Below are positions 14,040-26,038 of a DNA stretch of 64,000 nucleotides, piece after piece. The DNA comes from Todiramphus chloris collaris (taxonomy: Eukaryota > Chordata > Aves > Coraciiformes > Alcedinidae), in NCBI GenBank assembly GCA_025345505.1, contig JANVCC010000077.1:5805794-5869793 (forward strand), read 5' to 3'. The translations under genes and the position numbers were made by a program. Position 1 is the stretch's first letter; every line of letters starts with the position of its first letter. The notes below the pieces were generated by a model that did no database searches, was not told the origin of the DNA, and saw only the letters and a program-made list of their open reading frames with translations.

Positions 14040-14345
14040 TCATTGTTTCATTGTAGATCAACTGTGGATCTGACCGACTCTCCAGTGATGCCAGCATGAG
14101 TCAAGAAAATTGAGTCAAGTGGTTACAGGTTTCCATACTTTCAAATTGATCAAATTGAAATAGCCCATTAGCAATTGATTTAAATCAGTTTAGATAGGCT
14201 CAGGCTTAGTCCTGGCCCTTGAGGCTTTGGCTCCTGAAAGTTCACTTGAAGCTGGACATATACCAGCTCCACAGGCCATCAACTTTATTAGTGTGGAGAT
14301 AAGCTGATTAGATCTTGTCAATCAAAGGTGCCAATATCTCAATTG
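14040..14345. promoter_or_regulatory. Enhancer-like candidate conserved non-coding segment
   Basis: The segment is dense in recognisable factor-site cores: an ATCAAAGG TCF/LEF-type core at 14,321-14,328, an AGATAAG GATA-type core at 14,297-14,303, and several ATTGAT, CAATTGA and TTTAAAT homeodomain-like words between 14,140 and 14,190. Such clusters of AT-rich developmental motifs without simple repeats are typical of vertebrate conserved non-coding elements. What is seen is the motif content; conservation and enhancer function are inferred and untested. Confidence 0.35.
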
Positions 14346-17150
14346 AGTGTCTCTCCCAGTCTTTTTCTCCTTCTTTGTTGCCCACTTCAATGCTTTAAAG
14401 AGAGAGAGAGCAAGCGAGAGAGAGATGTGTGGTATGCATCCCCCTGGTTGTCACCAAGCAGGGTGCAAGGGTACTGTGATGATGTGATGACTATATTAAA
14501 GAGGACATCAATTTGTTTTAAAGTGTTTTGATTTTTTGTGGTGGCATTAAGAGAGAGAACATTGTGGTTGCAGCTTTACTAGAAAGCAAAGAGTTCTAGA
14601 AGGAGGAAAAAAAAAAAAAAGTGTTTCTTTGAAACCTACCGGGTCTTTGAGTCTTGCTGTGCCAATGGGCGCTTAAGTGCTCCTGTAACTGGCATACTCT
14701 GATCCACAACCAGCTTAGGTACTATTCTTCTCTCCAAATTATTCATTTATATAAAATGAAAAGATTTGTGGGTGTTTAATCCTTGCAGAAGTAATTTTAA
14801 ATATTTGTTTAATATAGCTTGTTTGGGAAATGTTTGATTATGCCAATAATGAGTATTATATATTGTAACAGTCTGGGAAATAACAGCATGAATTAAGGTC
14901 AGGTGAGAACATATAATGTGACCCTTTCTGAAAATGAAGCTATGCATGCACTGAATAAATATATGCAGATACTTGTGTCTCTGCTTTGTCGAGGAGAAAC
15001 CTGACAAACAGAACAGGAGCTGTAAAAATCTAATAGTGCAGTGTTTCAGCTTTAGGCTTCATCATATAGTTACAGATGGTATAGAGGAAAACTGGCCTTT
15101 TGTTCTTCACATCTGAAGTTTGCTCACCCCATGCCTCCCTCATACTTCAAATGCAAACAACAGAAGCCTGTCCTTTTTTTCCATCACCCTACACTCACCA
15201 CCCAATGAAGGCCAGAGCTACAGTGCTGCAGAACTACATTGCCACACTGGATTATCTCTTATTCTTCACTCCACTGTATCAATTTTCCAGTAACCAATCA
15301 GGCACTCCTCTTAGAAAAGATTGTTTGACTATTTCTTCTAGATAAATGTATTTGTAGTTACACCAATCCACACAGGCAACTTGTGCTACATGTCTTGGGG
15401 ACAGAAAGGGAATTACTTGCTCCTTCTGGGAGGCTTCAAGTGTATCCCCTCTAGTTAATGCTGCTATTTGAGGATATTGTAGGGGAAAAAAAAAAAAATT
15501 CTAGTATTTGTGTGAAGATCTTAATTATTCACTTGGGTACTGGAGTTCAGATACGATTCTGTTTTGTGTTGCAAACTGCAGCACTGTGTATTTACATAGA
15601 AAGGAAAGATGCTCTTTTCAAATCTCACCTTTGTTTCCTGACCATCATTCTTGCCAGCTCCCAGTTCTTTCTGCATGCAGAGGGAAAGTTAATAGCCAAC
15701 TTTAGCACATGGAAGATATCATAACAATAAGCTTTCCGAATTACTCTAGTAGGAGTTGTCTTTTGCCATTCCCCCCTAAAAAGGATAAAAAGTTCCAAGC
15801 AGGTTTAAAGACATTTAAATGGGAAGAAATTGTGGGAGAGAATGGCCTTATTGTAGTTAATCAGAATTCCTCGGTGTGTAGATGAGGTTGTTGATCTGTT
15901 GGGTATTTTTTTTCTGTTTAATACACTGTGACAGCTCTTATGATGCAGTTACAGTCGATCGGAAGCAACTGGGTTTTTTGAGAAGTTAGTGAAGAAAATC
16001 TATCTAGCAGACTACTAATACAATAATCAAATGACACACCTTTTTCCTCCAGCTACTTCCCATACTGAAATCACTAACTTATTGTTTAAAATCTCATTTT
16101 GAAAGCTAAAAAGAAATGTACTGGAGTTCCAACTTGCCCTTTGATTGATCTGCCTTTCCCTTCAATAGTCATTTTTTTCAGACTGGTGTTTGTTTCTAAT
16201 GCAGTTGGTTTTGAAAACCAGTATTTTTTTTACTGGTTGTGTCAACTGTGCAGCACGGAACTGAATCAACAGTACAAAAAACATGGTGGTGATAGTAAAG
16301 TAGTACTTCATAAGACTGGATAGTATGGTCATGACTTACAAATTAATTTGTATGTTATTAAAAATAGGGTTTGCTCGAGTTAAAATTATAGATAGATGGA
16401 ACATATGTTTTGTCTTGGCAATTCCGAGAGTGTTAACATTTTTATCTCTTCTTTCATTCAAGCAGTAAGTGGAGGAGCTGAGCTCAGTCTTGATGGCAGA
16501 GTCTAACATAGTTTTACTGCTGTGTTTCTTTCAGCAGACCCTTCAGTTCATACTTCAATTCATTTTGGTGTAAGGCCACAGATGACAGTAAGTACAGTAT
16601 CTAGAAAGATACCTTAGCCAAATAAGCAGGGATTTTTGGCAAGTTCTTATTTCAGGGCTACAACTGCTACTGAAGTTATTTAAGTTTGCTTCACATGTGT
16701 ACTGTGTTTTCGGATAAGTGTGCCTAATGAAAATTATATATGCTTGTAAACAGTCTCCCATTGTTACTTAATAAAAGCAAATCTAGAACATTGCCGGAAG
16801 GACTTGCATGTTAAGGCTCTCTTTGACAGCAGATTTGTAATATTCTTATTGAAAGTGCTTAAAAGTCATTTAAGGAGGGTCTGTAACTTTGAGGCCACCA
16901 TCTTGAGGGAATATTTTCAATGCAGTGGCTCAGTTTTGGACATAAATAAAAAACTGTCAGTGATTAGGTTTGTTGGTTTTATTTGTTGTTTTGTTTCCCT
17001 TGGAAGTTTTATTGTTAAACAACCAGAAACCCATTTGCTTCATGGCATTGTTACAGATCAGATGTGAAAGCTTGAAAATATCTTTATCAGTTACACTCTT
17101 TTCCATTGTGTTCCTTTTTTTTTCTTAATAACAAAAAAAGACTTTTTATC
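14346..17150. other. Non-coding stretch, nothing recognised
   Basis: The stretch includes a short GA-rich tract at about 14,398-14,425, A runs near 14,608 and 15,485, and open frames under 90 codons. There is no recognisable repeat family, exon or RNA gene. Confidence 0.55.
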
Positions 17151-17187
17151 ACTGATTATTTCATAACTGATTATTTCATAATCAGTT
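17151..17187. repeat. 15-bp tandem duplication ending in a perfect hairpin
   Basis: The 15-mer actgattatttcata occurs twice head to tail (17,151-17,165 and 17,166-17,180). The second copy forms a perfect inverted repeat with what follows: arms aactgatta (17,165-17,173) and taatcagtt (17,179-17,187) around a 5-base loop. Each arm contains an ATTA homeodomain-type core. It may be a replication-slippage product or a duplicated binding site. Confidence 0.7.
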
Positions 17188-17425
17188 AGTGCATGTGTTT
17201 TGTTGAGGTAAAGTAAGACAATGAGAACTGGAATGAATTACTCTGTGTACATGTACTCCATATACTCCTTTCACAAAGTTCCTCAGGCCATCTTCTAGAG
17301 ATAATATTCACTGACTATGTATGTGCTGATTAGTGTATGGAAGTATATTACATATATGATACTCGAGGCCAGGTTAAAGGTATACTCTGCGAACTCAAAC
17401 ACAGAAGCAAAGATGTTTTAGGATT

Positions 17426-17458
17426 AAAAAAAAAAAAAATTAAAAAAAAAAAAAAAAA
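17426..17458. repeat. Poly-A run interrupted by TT
   Basis: Two long A runs are separated by tt. It is simple repeat, and no retroposon body can be recognised upstream. Confidence 0.85.
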
Positions 17459-17847
17459 TTTGTTTTATGTACTTCCTTGGAGGTTAGTCCATCTTCAAGC
17501 ATTAGAGGGCCACAAGCATCCATTTTCCCTGTTTACCCTGCAGCTTGCCAGTTTTCTAACCAGGGAGAAATGTAAGTGAATATTGGAGAGTAAAGTTGCG
17601 ATTGCCTAAGCTTCCTTTTCGGAAGACTCTTGGGTTTAATGAATTTGATAGAAAATGTAATTCTGAAAAAGTCCTCATGTTTTACTTCTTAAAATCATAT
17701 TCTTGAATTGTGAAGTATTGCAACTCTTCTGCTTTTAGAACGGCATTCAGATGTCTTTGATCTCTTCAATTTGGGAATTCTTATTAGTTTAAACACAATC
17801 ATTTTCAGGAAAAGTCCAAAGCGGAGAGAGGATTTTTCTAAAATGTT

Positions 17848-17918
17848 AAAAAAAAAAAACAAACAAAAAAAACAAAAAAAAAGGAAAACCAGAAAGGGGG
17901 AGAGAAAGAGGAAAAAAA
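17848..17918. repeat. A-rich / purine-rich low-complexity tract
   Basis: A runs interrupted by single C bases (aaac units) pass into a GA-rich tract with ggggg and gagaaagagg. It lies directly before the CpG-retaining segment at 17.95-18.55 kb. Confidence 0.8.
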
Positions 17919-17949
17919 TTTTCCTGTTTCTTCCCTGAGGCTGAACTGT

Positions 17950-18550
17950 TTATCACTCCATCCTTGTTCAATAGAAGTGAATTTTATAATAAAATTTTCC
18001 CTAATCGGGCTCTGTCAGTGAGGTGTCTTATCGTGGGGAGGAAAATGACACCGATCCTATCGAAAAACAGAGACGATGTCACAGTGTCCCCAATCACAGC
18101 TACTCAGCTTCCATATCTACCTTCTCCACAAACACCAAGCACTGCTTTTTCATAAGAACATCAAAACCTAGCGAAGTCATTAAAATTGCACCCGCGTAGA
18201 GTTGCAGGGATCAGCCGCACTAGCGCAAAATGGGATGTGGGAAAACAGACTCTCTAAATGTGCTAATTCCATTGTCACGTGTTTACGGCTTAATTTTAAT
18301 CAGTTAAAAAAGCCACACATTGCAATAAATTGGCATTATCTTCTGTGACACCAGAGGACACAGTTGGTTCAAGGATTTAGAGGGTCGCTGGCAACAGTAT
18401 ATAGTGTTACAGACAAAGTATTTTTACGCTTGAACTACGGTAGCTAAGGTGCAATCCCCAGTTAAGACTGCAAACAAAGACTATAACCCACACAGTACTA
18501 AGTTCAACATGCAGACCACCTTCAGCCTGGAGACAGTGTAGAATGCTAAA
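17950..18550. promoter_or_regulatory. CpG-retaining, enhancer-like candidate conserved element
   Basis: I count 15 CpG dinucleotides in 18,001-18,480, twelve of them before 18,301, in sequence that is still AT-rich and surrounded by CpG-poor DNA. Site-like words include a CACGTG E-box (18,276-18,281) overlapping a TGTTTAC forkhead-type core (18,280-18,286), followed by TTAATTTTAATCAG homeodomain-like sequence from about 18,290. There is no simple repeat and no transposon similarity. Retained CpGs plus clustered factor-site cores fit a selected, possibly hypomethylated, regulatory element. The open frame at 17,964-18,155 has no recognisable domain. Function is inferred; conservation could not be tested. 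Confidence 0.45.
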
Positions 18551-18958
18551 CTGAATATTGCTGAAGAACATTTTCTAATTTAATGGTTAAAGGTAATTTG
18601 TTGGCCAGTATAATTGAGGCTGCAGTTCAGTAGCATTCTCTTGTGTCCTGTACCATAATGAAGAAAGATCTATTGGAAAAATCTCTTTGCTGTATTTGCA
18701 TTCAGTTTCTAAACTGATGGTGCTTGTTTACATTGTGCCATTGGATTTCTTAAAACCTCTGCATTACATTTTCTATTCCTCTACTCAGGGAAATGGAGGT
18801 AAATCAGCCAACATGAACTGAAATGTGATAGTAGTAATACTGCTGCTTCTAGTGAAAGGTTTATGGAAAGTTTAAGTTTCCTAATTAGGCAGTATCACAG
18901 GTCACATGAGAATTGTACATGGTATCTGTCTCTACTCCTCCCATTTTCTTTCTTTTCT

Positions 18959-18975
18959 TCCCCCCCCTCCCCCCT
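18959..18975. repeat. C-rich homopolymer tract
   Basis: Runs of eight and six C are separated by a single T, within a wider T/C-rich stretch from about 18,930. It is simple sequence. Confidence 0.8.
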
Positions 18976-21703
18976 AGACTTGTTCTTTCACTTGAATATG
19001 GCTGATCAAAATGTTTATAAGCAGCAGGAGAATTATTTTCTCTACAGCAGTATGATCTAACTAATAAACATCCATTTCAATAAAACCACGTCTCTAAAAG
19101 TTGTTTAGTTTTATTTCAACAGATCAAATATGAAAAATGTGTGTGACCAGTTTAATTCTAGAATGAGCAAACAGAAAGCCACCAAAGAAACAGTGGGACT
19201 AGGAATTTAACTTTTAGTGAGTAAACAGCTCCTTTCAGGATGTGAGCACATCCCTAGCTGAACACAAATGTCTGTTTGAAACAGTGCTGAAGAGCACTGC
19301 TAAATAAGTACACAAAGTCCTTACTCTGAAAACCAGGATGTGTTTACTATAGGATGCAGGTCGTCACTCTGCCAGCAGTTTCAAACACTTGATATTTTTT
19401 GGCTTGGCTGATTTAGTGCCAAGTGTGTAGCATATATTTTCCATGCATTCTAAGCCCTGCAAGCTCTTCAAAAATAAATGTGAAAATGGCAAAAGAAGCT
19501 ATTAATGGTCAACAGTGAACAGCATCAGCAAATAAAGTGAAATCAGTATATTAATCTCTTTTGCACGTAAAAGAATAGGATCACTTCACCTATTTGGAAG
19601 CAAATCTGCAAAAAATGTTTTGGGTGGAAAACAAAGGAACATTACCTGAGCTTGAGTTAAATCCTGAATTTTTACATTAATTGCATGTTTATAAAAAATG
19701 AGAGACAGTAACAACGAAAAAACAGACTCCATAAACATATTAACAAGGTTTTACCCTCTAGAAATTAACTTACATATGAGTAAGTGATACCCTGAAACAA
19801 GTTTACTGTCCGATTTTTCTGAATGTAGTATCTATTTCTGTGCTTCATTTTCCTACTGAAAATTTTGGGTTTGTAACATGATACAAGCTATGTTTTTTAC
19901 ACTTCTTCCCTGTTTAAACAGCTTGAGTAAATATGCAGGGTCATTTTATTAGAATAATAGAAAGCAAGAATTGAGTGTAAATATAAAACAGTTCTATGTC
20001 CGGATTAGCGGTGAACTCTACAGGACAAAAAGAGACTATTTCGGTATACTTGGCTTTATAAAGACCATTATGACTTTCTTCTCTAAAACAAAATACAAAC
20101 ATCTAATTGTTAGGAAGATTTTACCTGAGAGATTTGCCACTACATTTCTATGAATATGTGCTTACATTCTGTTGAGAAGAGAATGACTTTTTTTTTTAAT
20201 GATTTTTATTTTGGTTAAAAATCTGGCATATTAGCTTAGGGGAGTGCTTTTTTTAACTAAACAAACTGCAGGTTTCACCAGTTAAGGCCCCCTAAGATTG
20301 TTCAACTCACTTATAATGAGTGATACAGGTCATGACACATCATAGCCAGGTTTGGGACATCTACTTTGAATGAACTAACTGGTATTTAACTAGTCTGAAA
20401 ATTATTATCCAGTTCTTTAGTGACATGATCTGGTCGGTTTCTGACTCTTTCTGTCCTTCTCTCTCTTAAAACTCCCCAGTTTTTATAATCCACTGTTAGA
20501 TCCTGTGCTGTAACTGGATTGTGATCATATTTAAGTAGAATTTCTGAATTTGGTTGCTTTGAACTGAGTGAGGGTTGGGGTGGGGAAGTGGGAGAGCTGG
20601 TTCATGTTAGATGCACGTATAAGAGAGTATTTGTAGGTGCTTATATTTGCATGGTTTTTGTGCTATGAGCTAAGATTTGATTTTTTACCTATACCAAAGT
20701 AGTGAAATATTTTACACTGAACATATCCCTTTGAAAACAAAAGTATAAACCTAAGTAGTTACGTTGTTTCTGAAAAGAAAACAAGCAATATTAATGTCCA
20801 AATACCCACATGTCCATATTAAAGGTTGTGAAGTGAAATCATAATTTATGTATATATTTACATTCTGCAGTACCTTTTTAACAAAGGATGAGTGAAAATC
20901 ATTGTTTCAGATCTAGTCTTACAGAAAAAAATATCAAAATAAGCGATGCTTATTTATTAATTCTGCACAGAATCACTTGAATTTCATGGGTTTTTTTTTT
21001 TTGTTGTGGATAATTTCATTAGTTTAAATTTGTAAGTATGCATATTGTATTAAAATATTCTTCTGTTTATGAAGCTCATCGCTTTTGTAAGTTGTAGGTA
21101 TGTTTACTTATCTAAACGCAACAAAACCTAAGGGTTGGCACTCACTTATAAAACTATAAACTTCTTGTGTTATACTTTTGCACACATAGGCTGCGCCATT
21201 GAGCCACCAGTCGGATAAAACTGTTTTCTTACTTGATATTGTGTAATGGGTGGAACTAAAGATGTACTTAACAGAACTGGATAGCAGCATCTTTTTGTGT
21301 TTGTTACCATAATGGAATTTGGGGAAAATGCAGCATGTTTCTAAGTACCTACTTGTAACATTAGTCAGTGTCTTATAAATTTGACCCTTTTAGAGTTTAT
21401 TGTATCTGTAACTATGCTGTACTTACTTTTTAATATAGTACTTATAACACAGTTATGTGTTTGTTTGAAATGTACATCAATTTCCTATTAAACATTTATC
21501 TGCATACCAGGGATATTAATAATAAATTTACCAAAAAAGCATCTGGCTATTTTTGAGTAGGAGTTAAAAATATGGTGTTAATAATATGCAAGTAGTTAAA
21601 AGGTATTTTTCCTGAACAGGATTTAAACAATTAATTTTAAAAAGGTATGTTACTCTAAGTAACTTTTTCAAAAAGTGAGAAGATATTTTTTGATAAATAT
21701 ATC

Positions 21704-21757
21704 TGTGTGTGTGTTTGTATGGATGTATATATATATATACACACACATATGCATACA
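21704..21757. repeat. (TG)n-(TA)n-(CA)n microsatellite, near-palindromic
   Basis: A TG-rich part (tgtgtgtgtg), a TA-rich core (tatatatatata) and a CA-rich part (cacacacata) lie in order, so the tract is mostly alternating purine-pyrimidine and can fold back on itself. Such tracts are length-polymorphic and can adopt Z-DNA or cruciform structure. The overlapping frames on both strands are spurious. Confidence 0.85.
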
Positions 21758-24708
21758 CTTTTAATTTAGGCATTGAATTTTATCCATACTGTAAGATCAA
21801 CCAATTAACCTCTCTGTTTGTGAAAAGGATTTTAGAACTCAAAGTGAATATTTCTGCTGCTCATCTAATTGAAGATGTGAAGTGTCCTGTAAGTCTAGGC
21901 AAAAGATTATTCTATTCTGCTTAATTTGTAATACACATTAGTAATATATGTGCATAAATGCTAACTCACATCCAATGTGAGGGGGAGGAAGGCAGGGTCT
22001 CTGAGTGGTGTGTTCAGTATTTTTAGTTTCCTGGGGTTTGTTGTCTTTCACTGTTAGATATTTGGTATTTTAACTTTTTGAATCAGAGTACAATACATGA
22101 AAAATGTAAGCACGTTTCTATGAAATTAAGTCACTTAATGATATGAAGGTATTAGAAAAAGAGGGAGTTACCTTTCTAGTGGAACTATTAAACCTTCAGT
22201 TAATAACTGAGATAAGCTTCTTATTTTGTAGATCTGTGATATACTGTTAAAGATGCTGTATCTGTTTCAGAAAACCTTCTGCTTAGAAACATGTCTGTTT
22301 TATTTTTAAGTGCCAGTTTGTTTTATGCAGATAGTCTCTATTTTTTTCTGAGTGTTGTCATTAAAATTGGGTTTGCATGTGGCTGTGTGTGTGTGCTGTT
22401 TATGAATCTTTGTGGAGAAAATAGGTTTTGTAGGGGGATACATGTGATCTTAAATCATTATTTGCATCTTTGAAATCCTATTTTGTATTACTATGACTGG
22501 TTTTTCTTTCTTGTCATTGTGGATTCAGGATCCAACTTACCTAAAATAGAAATTCTACTTGGTGCTGATAAGATCACTTCTTATGTATCAGAATACATTT
22601 TTAAATGCTCATTTTCAAAACTCTTCAATAATAATTTCAAATGTTATAACAGTGTAATGTAATTTTATTTCAATGTGATTCTATCAGGGATTATTCTGCT
22701 ATTTCTATAAGTTCATAGGTAGTGATGTCATATTTTTTGCTTTACCAAAGTATAATGATGTATTCTGAATATGTGCTGTCACTTAAATGTGTATATACTT
22801 AATTTTGTTAGGAGACATATGTCTGTGATGACTAAAAAAGCGTAGCAGAAATTACAGTATAAAGAGCAACAGACAGAGTCATTAGGTTTCAAGTATAGCT
22901 ATCTTGCATATATAAAATAATTACAAAGTAATCAGAAACTCTTCCTTGTTTTCTAGTCTCTTAAAGGGATGTTGTATAAATGTGATGCAGTGGCAAAGGG
23001 CAAGGTTTGTTTTTTGCCAGTGCAACTGTAGTTAGGAAATCTGCAGTATCTGCAGGTTGTATGAACGTATAATGCAATTCAACAAATCTCTGGCCTTGTA
23101 ATAGTCCTTACTATATATTACTTTTCAACTTCTATTACCATAGTACTAAGGATCCTTGTCTTGGATGAAGACTCTTTTGTATTACTTGCTGTGCAAATGT
23201 GGGGCAAAAATACTTCCTATTCCAAAAACCTCGCAATCAAACAGGGGAAGAGAAGATGGGTGACAATTAACAAGCTGAAAAGGAAAAGAAGAGCAGTGAT
23301 TGTTAGCATCCTGGGCAGGGATCTTGATGCATCTGCGGCCTCCAAGTGATAAGTTTTTGGTTTTTTTTCTTCTCCCAAACATTATAGCAATAATAGGTTT
23401 TAACAGAGGGATTGAGAAAATTCATAGGGAGAAATAGTAGTTGTAAAGGTAACTGAAAGGTACTTGTAGCTGGGTCTGAAAATCCTTCCAACTGTGATGA
23501 GCTGTGAGAGAGATGGAGAAGGGGTATTTGCTTGCAGATTTGACTGGTGAAATGTTGGTTTCTTTGGCCGGTCATACGTACTTATCAAGAGGTTGAATGA
23601 TATACTGAATACAAATTGACAATGTGTAATTGGCCCAGCCTTGAAAATGAAGATGAGCAATGGAAATTTGACATGGAAGAAGAGTAGAAACTGGAGGCAG
23701 GAGGGGAAGAAGCAGATGGAAGCACTGCAAATAGAGGGTTAAGTTGCACAAACCACCTGCTAGAAAATGATTGGTTTTGTCAAGGCCAGGGAAGAGACTG
23801 AGTAATCAGTGCAAAAGCTGATGAAAACCTGGACAGGAGATTTGCATATCAGTTGATAGGACAGTCTGTATTTCAGTGTTAATCTAGAAAGAATCTACAA
23901 GATTTTAGACCTAGTTTGATAAAAAGAACCTGAAGATTATGCTTGGATGATGCAAAACCAGCAATGGTACCACAGGAAAAGAGAAAGGATGTAACAGGGA
24001 GATTTGGGGATGGTAGAAAGTTGAAGAACTCTGTTCTTGTCATTTAGAGCTTGAACTAAAGGCTGGATATATTCAGATATATCCCTAGAAGAGACAATCT
24101 TCATCGATCATATCTTTTTTCTTTAAAACTAGATTCCATTCTTGATAGTTTCACTTAATTCTGATGTTGAATAAATACCTCACATAATGAATCAAGAGGC
24201 TAGAACAAAATTGATCAGCCCAAATTTAATGTGAAAACCTTCATCTGTCTCATGTGGTGTGCTAAATAGTGAGCTAGGATACATAAAGTAGACAGGAATG
24301 GTCAAAATAAAATTACATGTTTGCTCTCCAGATCATCAGAAGCTCATGGAAGGAAATTTTTCAGGTGTTGTTTTATTTAGGCAAAAGACTGCACATTCTG
24401 ATAAATGTACACTTTTTTTTTTTTCAATAATTTGACTGTAACAGGACAGTGCTTGAGTATTTAGAAGTGTGATAGATCTAAGGCTTAGCTGTTGCATTTC
24501 TAGAAGCAATGATGGAATGTGTTCAAACCAAATGTTGAGTTCAATGCTAGGGATGGACTTAGAGATGCAAGAGTAACGTAGCTATTTGCTATCAGGGACA
24601 ACATTTGAAATAACTCCTACAGCCTTATAAGACACTGTGAGATTTTATGTATGTATCTGTTGTGTCTAGACACATAAAAATTCTCTCTCCCTTTGTTTTC
24701 CTCTCTGT

Positions 24709-24737
24709 TAATATATATACATATACATACATATGTA
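24709..24737. repeat. TA/CA-rich microsatellite-like tract
   Basis: Short alternating tata and cata units. It is simple low-complexity sequence. Confidence 0.7.
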
Positions 24738-25529
24738 CAGCTCTTAAGTAACGCTTGGGAAGTAGGAAAGAAACTCCTGCTAGGTTGCAATCATGTAAAC
24801 ACAGGTATGGCTGATTCTACTAAAGTCTTTGTCAAGTTAAGGCTCTCTCTTCTTCAGGCCTGAGAATGGGCTTGTGCTCCCAATCATATATCTGTCATTT
24901 CAAACCATATCTGAGAAAAGATTTACCTCCTCTGCAAAACTTTTTCATTTTAAAGGAGCTATTTTGGTAGTATGGCAATAACCTGTTTGGTTGTGGCCTT
25001 GATATGGTAAAAGGAGTGTAATGATTGATTCTGAAGTTGGTTTTGCCCAGGGACTGCAGTGGGAATGGCTGATACTAGATTTCATAAAGTGAAGAAAAAT
25101 GTCCAGTAATATTTTCATAGGGTGTTTATTTAAGTGCTTTGTTTTTTAAAAATAGTTCACTATTGCAACGATGTGTAAATGCTGCATAGAGATTTACATA
25201 GCAAGTGGTCTCATTTCTTTCTTAAGAATTTAATTACAGGTCCTGCAAATGAAGAGGCTTGTTTTTACCACTCTGTACCCATCTAATCTCTCATTCCAGA
25301 TTTCTTCACATTTACATTCTACTTTTAAAAGCTTTAATGAAAAGGTTGGATTTGCACTGTATAGATTCAGGTTCAGTGCTATCTACTCAAAGTTTTCCAT
25401 GGTCATTGTATTGCATGTGCCATAGAGAGGAAGAATCATTTGATAAGTCTGTATTTAAAATTATCTCTGAGGTGGAGAGAGAAACTGCTGTCATACTTGA
25501 TGGAGAAAATTATTAGACCTTGACACAGT

Positions 25530-26038
25530 TCATAAAGTTGTAGATTTTGAGGGTGGAGGACTGTTAAATATCATCTTACCTACTGTATAAAAGAAAGACA
25601 GTGAATTTCACCTAATTATTTCAGCATTTAACTAAGTTGTATGCATGAAAATATCTTGTCCAGAAAAACATCCATCATTGCTTTGAACATCTCAAGAGAT
25701 GGGGAAGTCACCTCTTTCCTTAGTAATCATTCCAATAGAGAATCACTCTTCATTTAAAAGAGTAGGAGATCCTATTTCTACTTTGAGTTTGCCTGGCTTT
25801 GAGATTCAGTCCTAAATTCTTCATAGTCCCTTTCCTGACATACTGGAGACTGCATTAGCAAGTGGAACCTTCTGCCATGAAAATATTTAGGACCTTAAGT
25901 AAACTTCTTTTCAGTTTTATTGTAGTAAGTGCATTCCTTAAATCCCTCATTGTAAAATAGGGTTCTTTGCCCCTAGTTAGTAAATCTTTTTTGTGGTCCT
26001 TCTCTGTACTCTGAAATTATTCAACACCCTTTTTAAAA
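25530..26038 (-). mobile_element. Old CR1-type LINE, 3' fragment
   Basis: Reading the + strand as the complement of the element, the 3' end cataaagttgtagattttga (25,531-25,550) is followed in order by blocks known from ancient sauropsid CR1: gtgaatttcacctaatta, the stretch around 25,690-25,730 (ctcaagagatggggaagtca, then cctttccttagtaatcattc), ttgcctggctttgagattc, the Leu/Ser-rich RT-end region near 25,905-25,960, and ttgtggtccttctctgtac (25,992-26,010). About 510 bases of the distal ORF2 and 3'UTR remain, heavily mutated. It is much more diverged than the CR1 at the window start and inactive. Confidence 0.8.

Larger units (their letters stand above)
18551..25529. other. Long repeat-poor non-coding stretch
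   Basis: I see only simple tracts (C-rich at 18,960-18,974; TG/TA/CA at 21,704-21,757; TA/CA at about 24,709-24,737; T at 24,413-24,424). The block 23,400-24,060 is purine-rich on the + strand and looks different from its neighbours, but matches no family I can name. There is no exon or RNA gene. Confidence 0.55.

Noticed and set aside
17964..18155. 63-codon frame in the CpG-retaining block as an exon
   Set aside because: No consensus acceptor directly upstream, no domain, and the whole block rather than the frame shows retained CpGs, which suits a non-coding element better.
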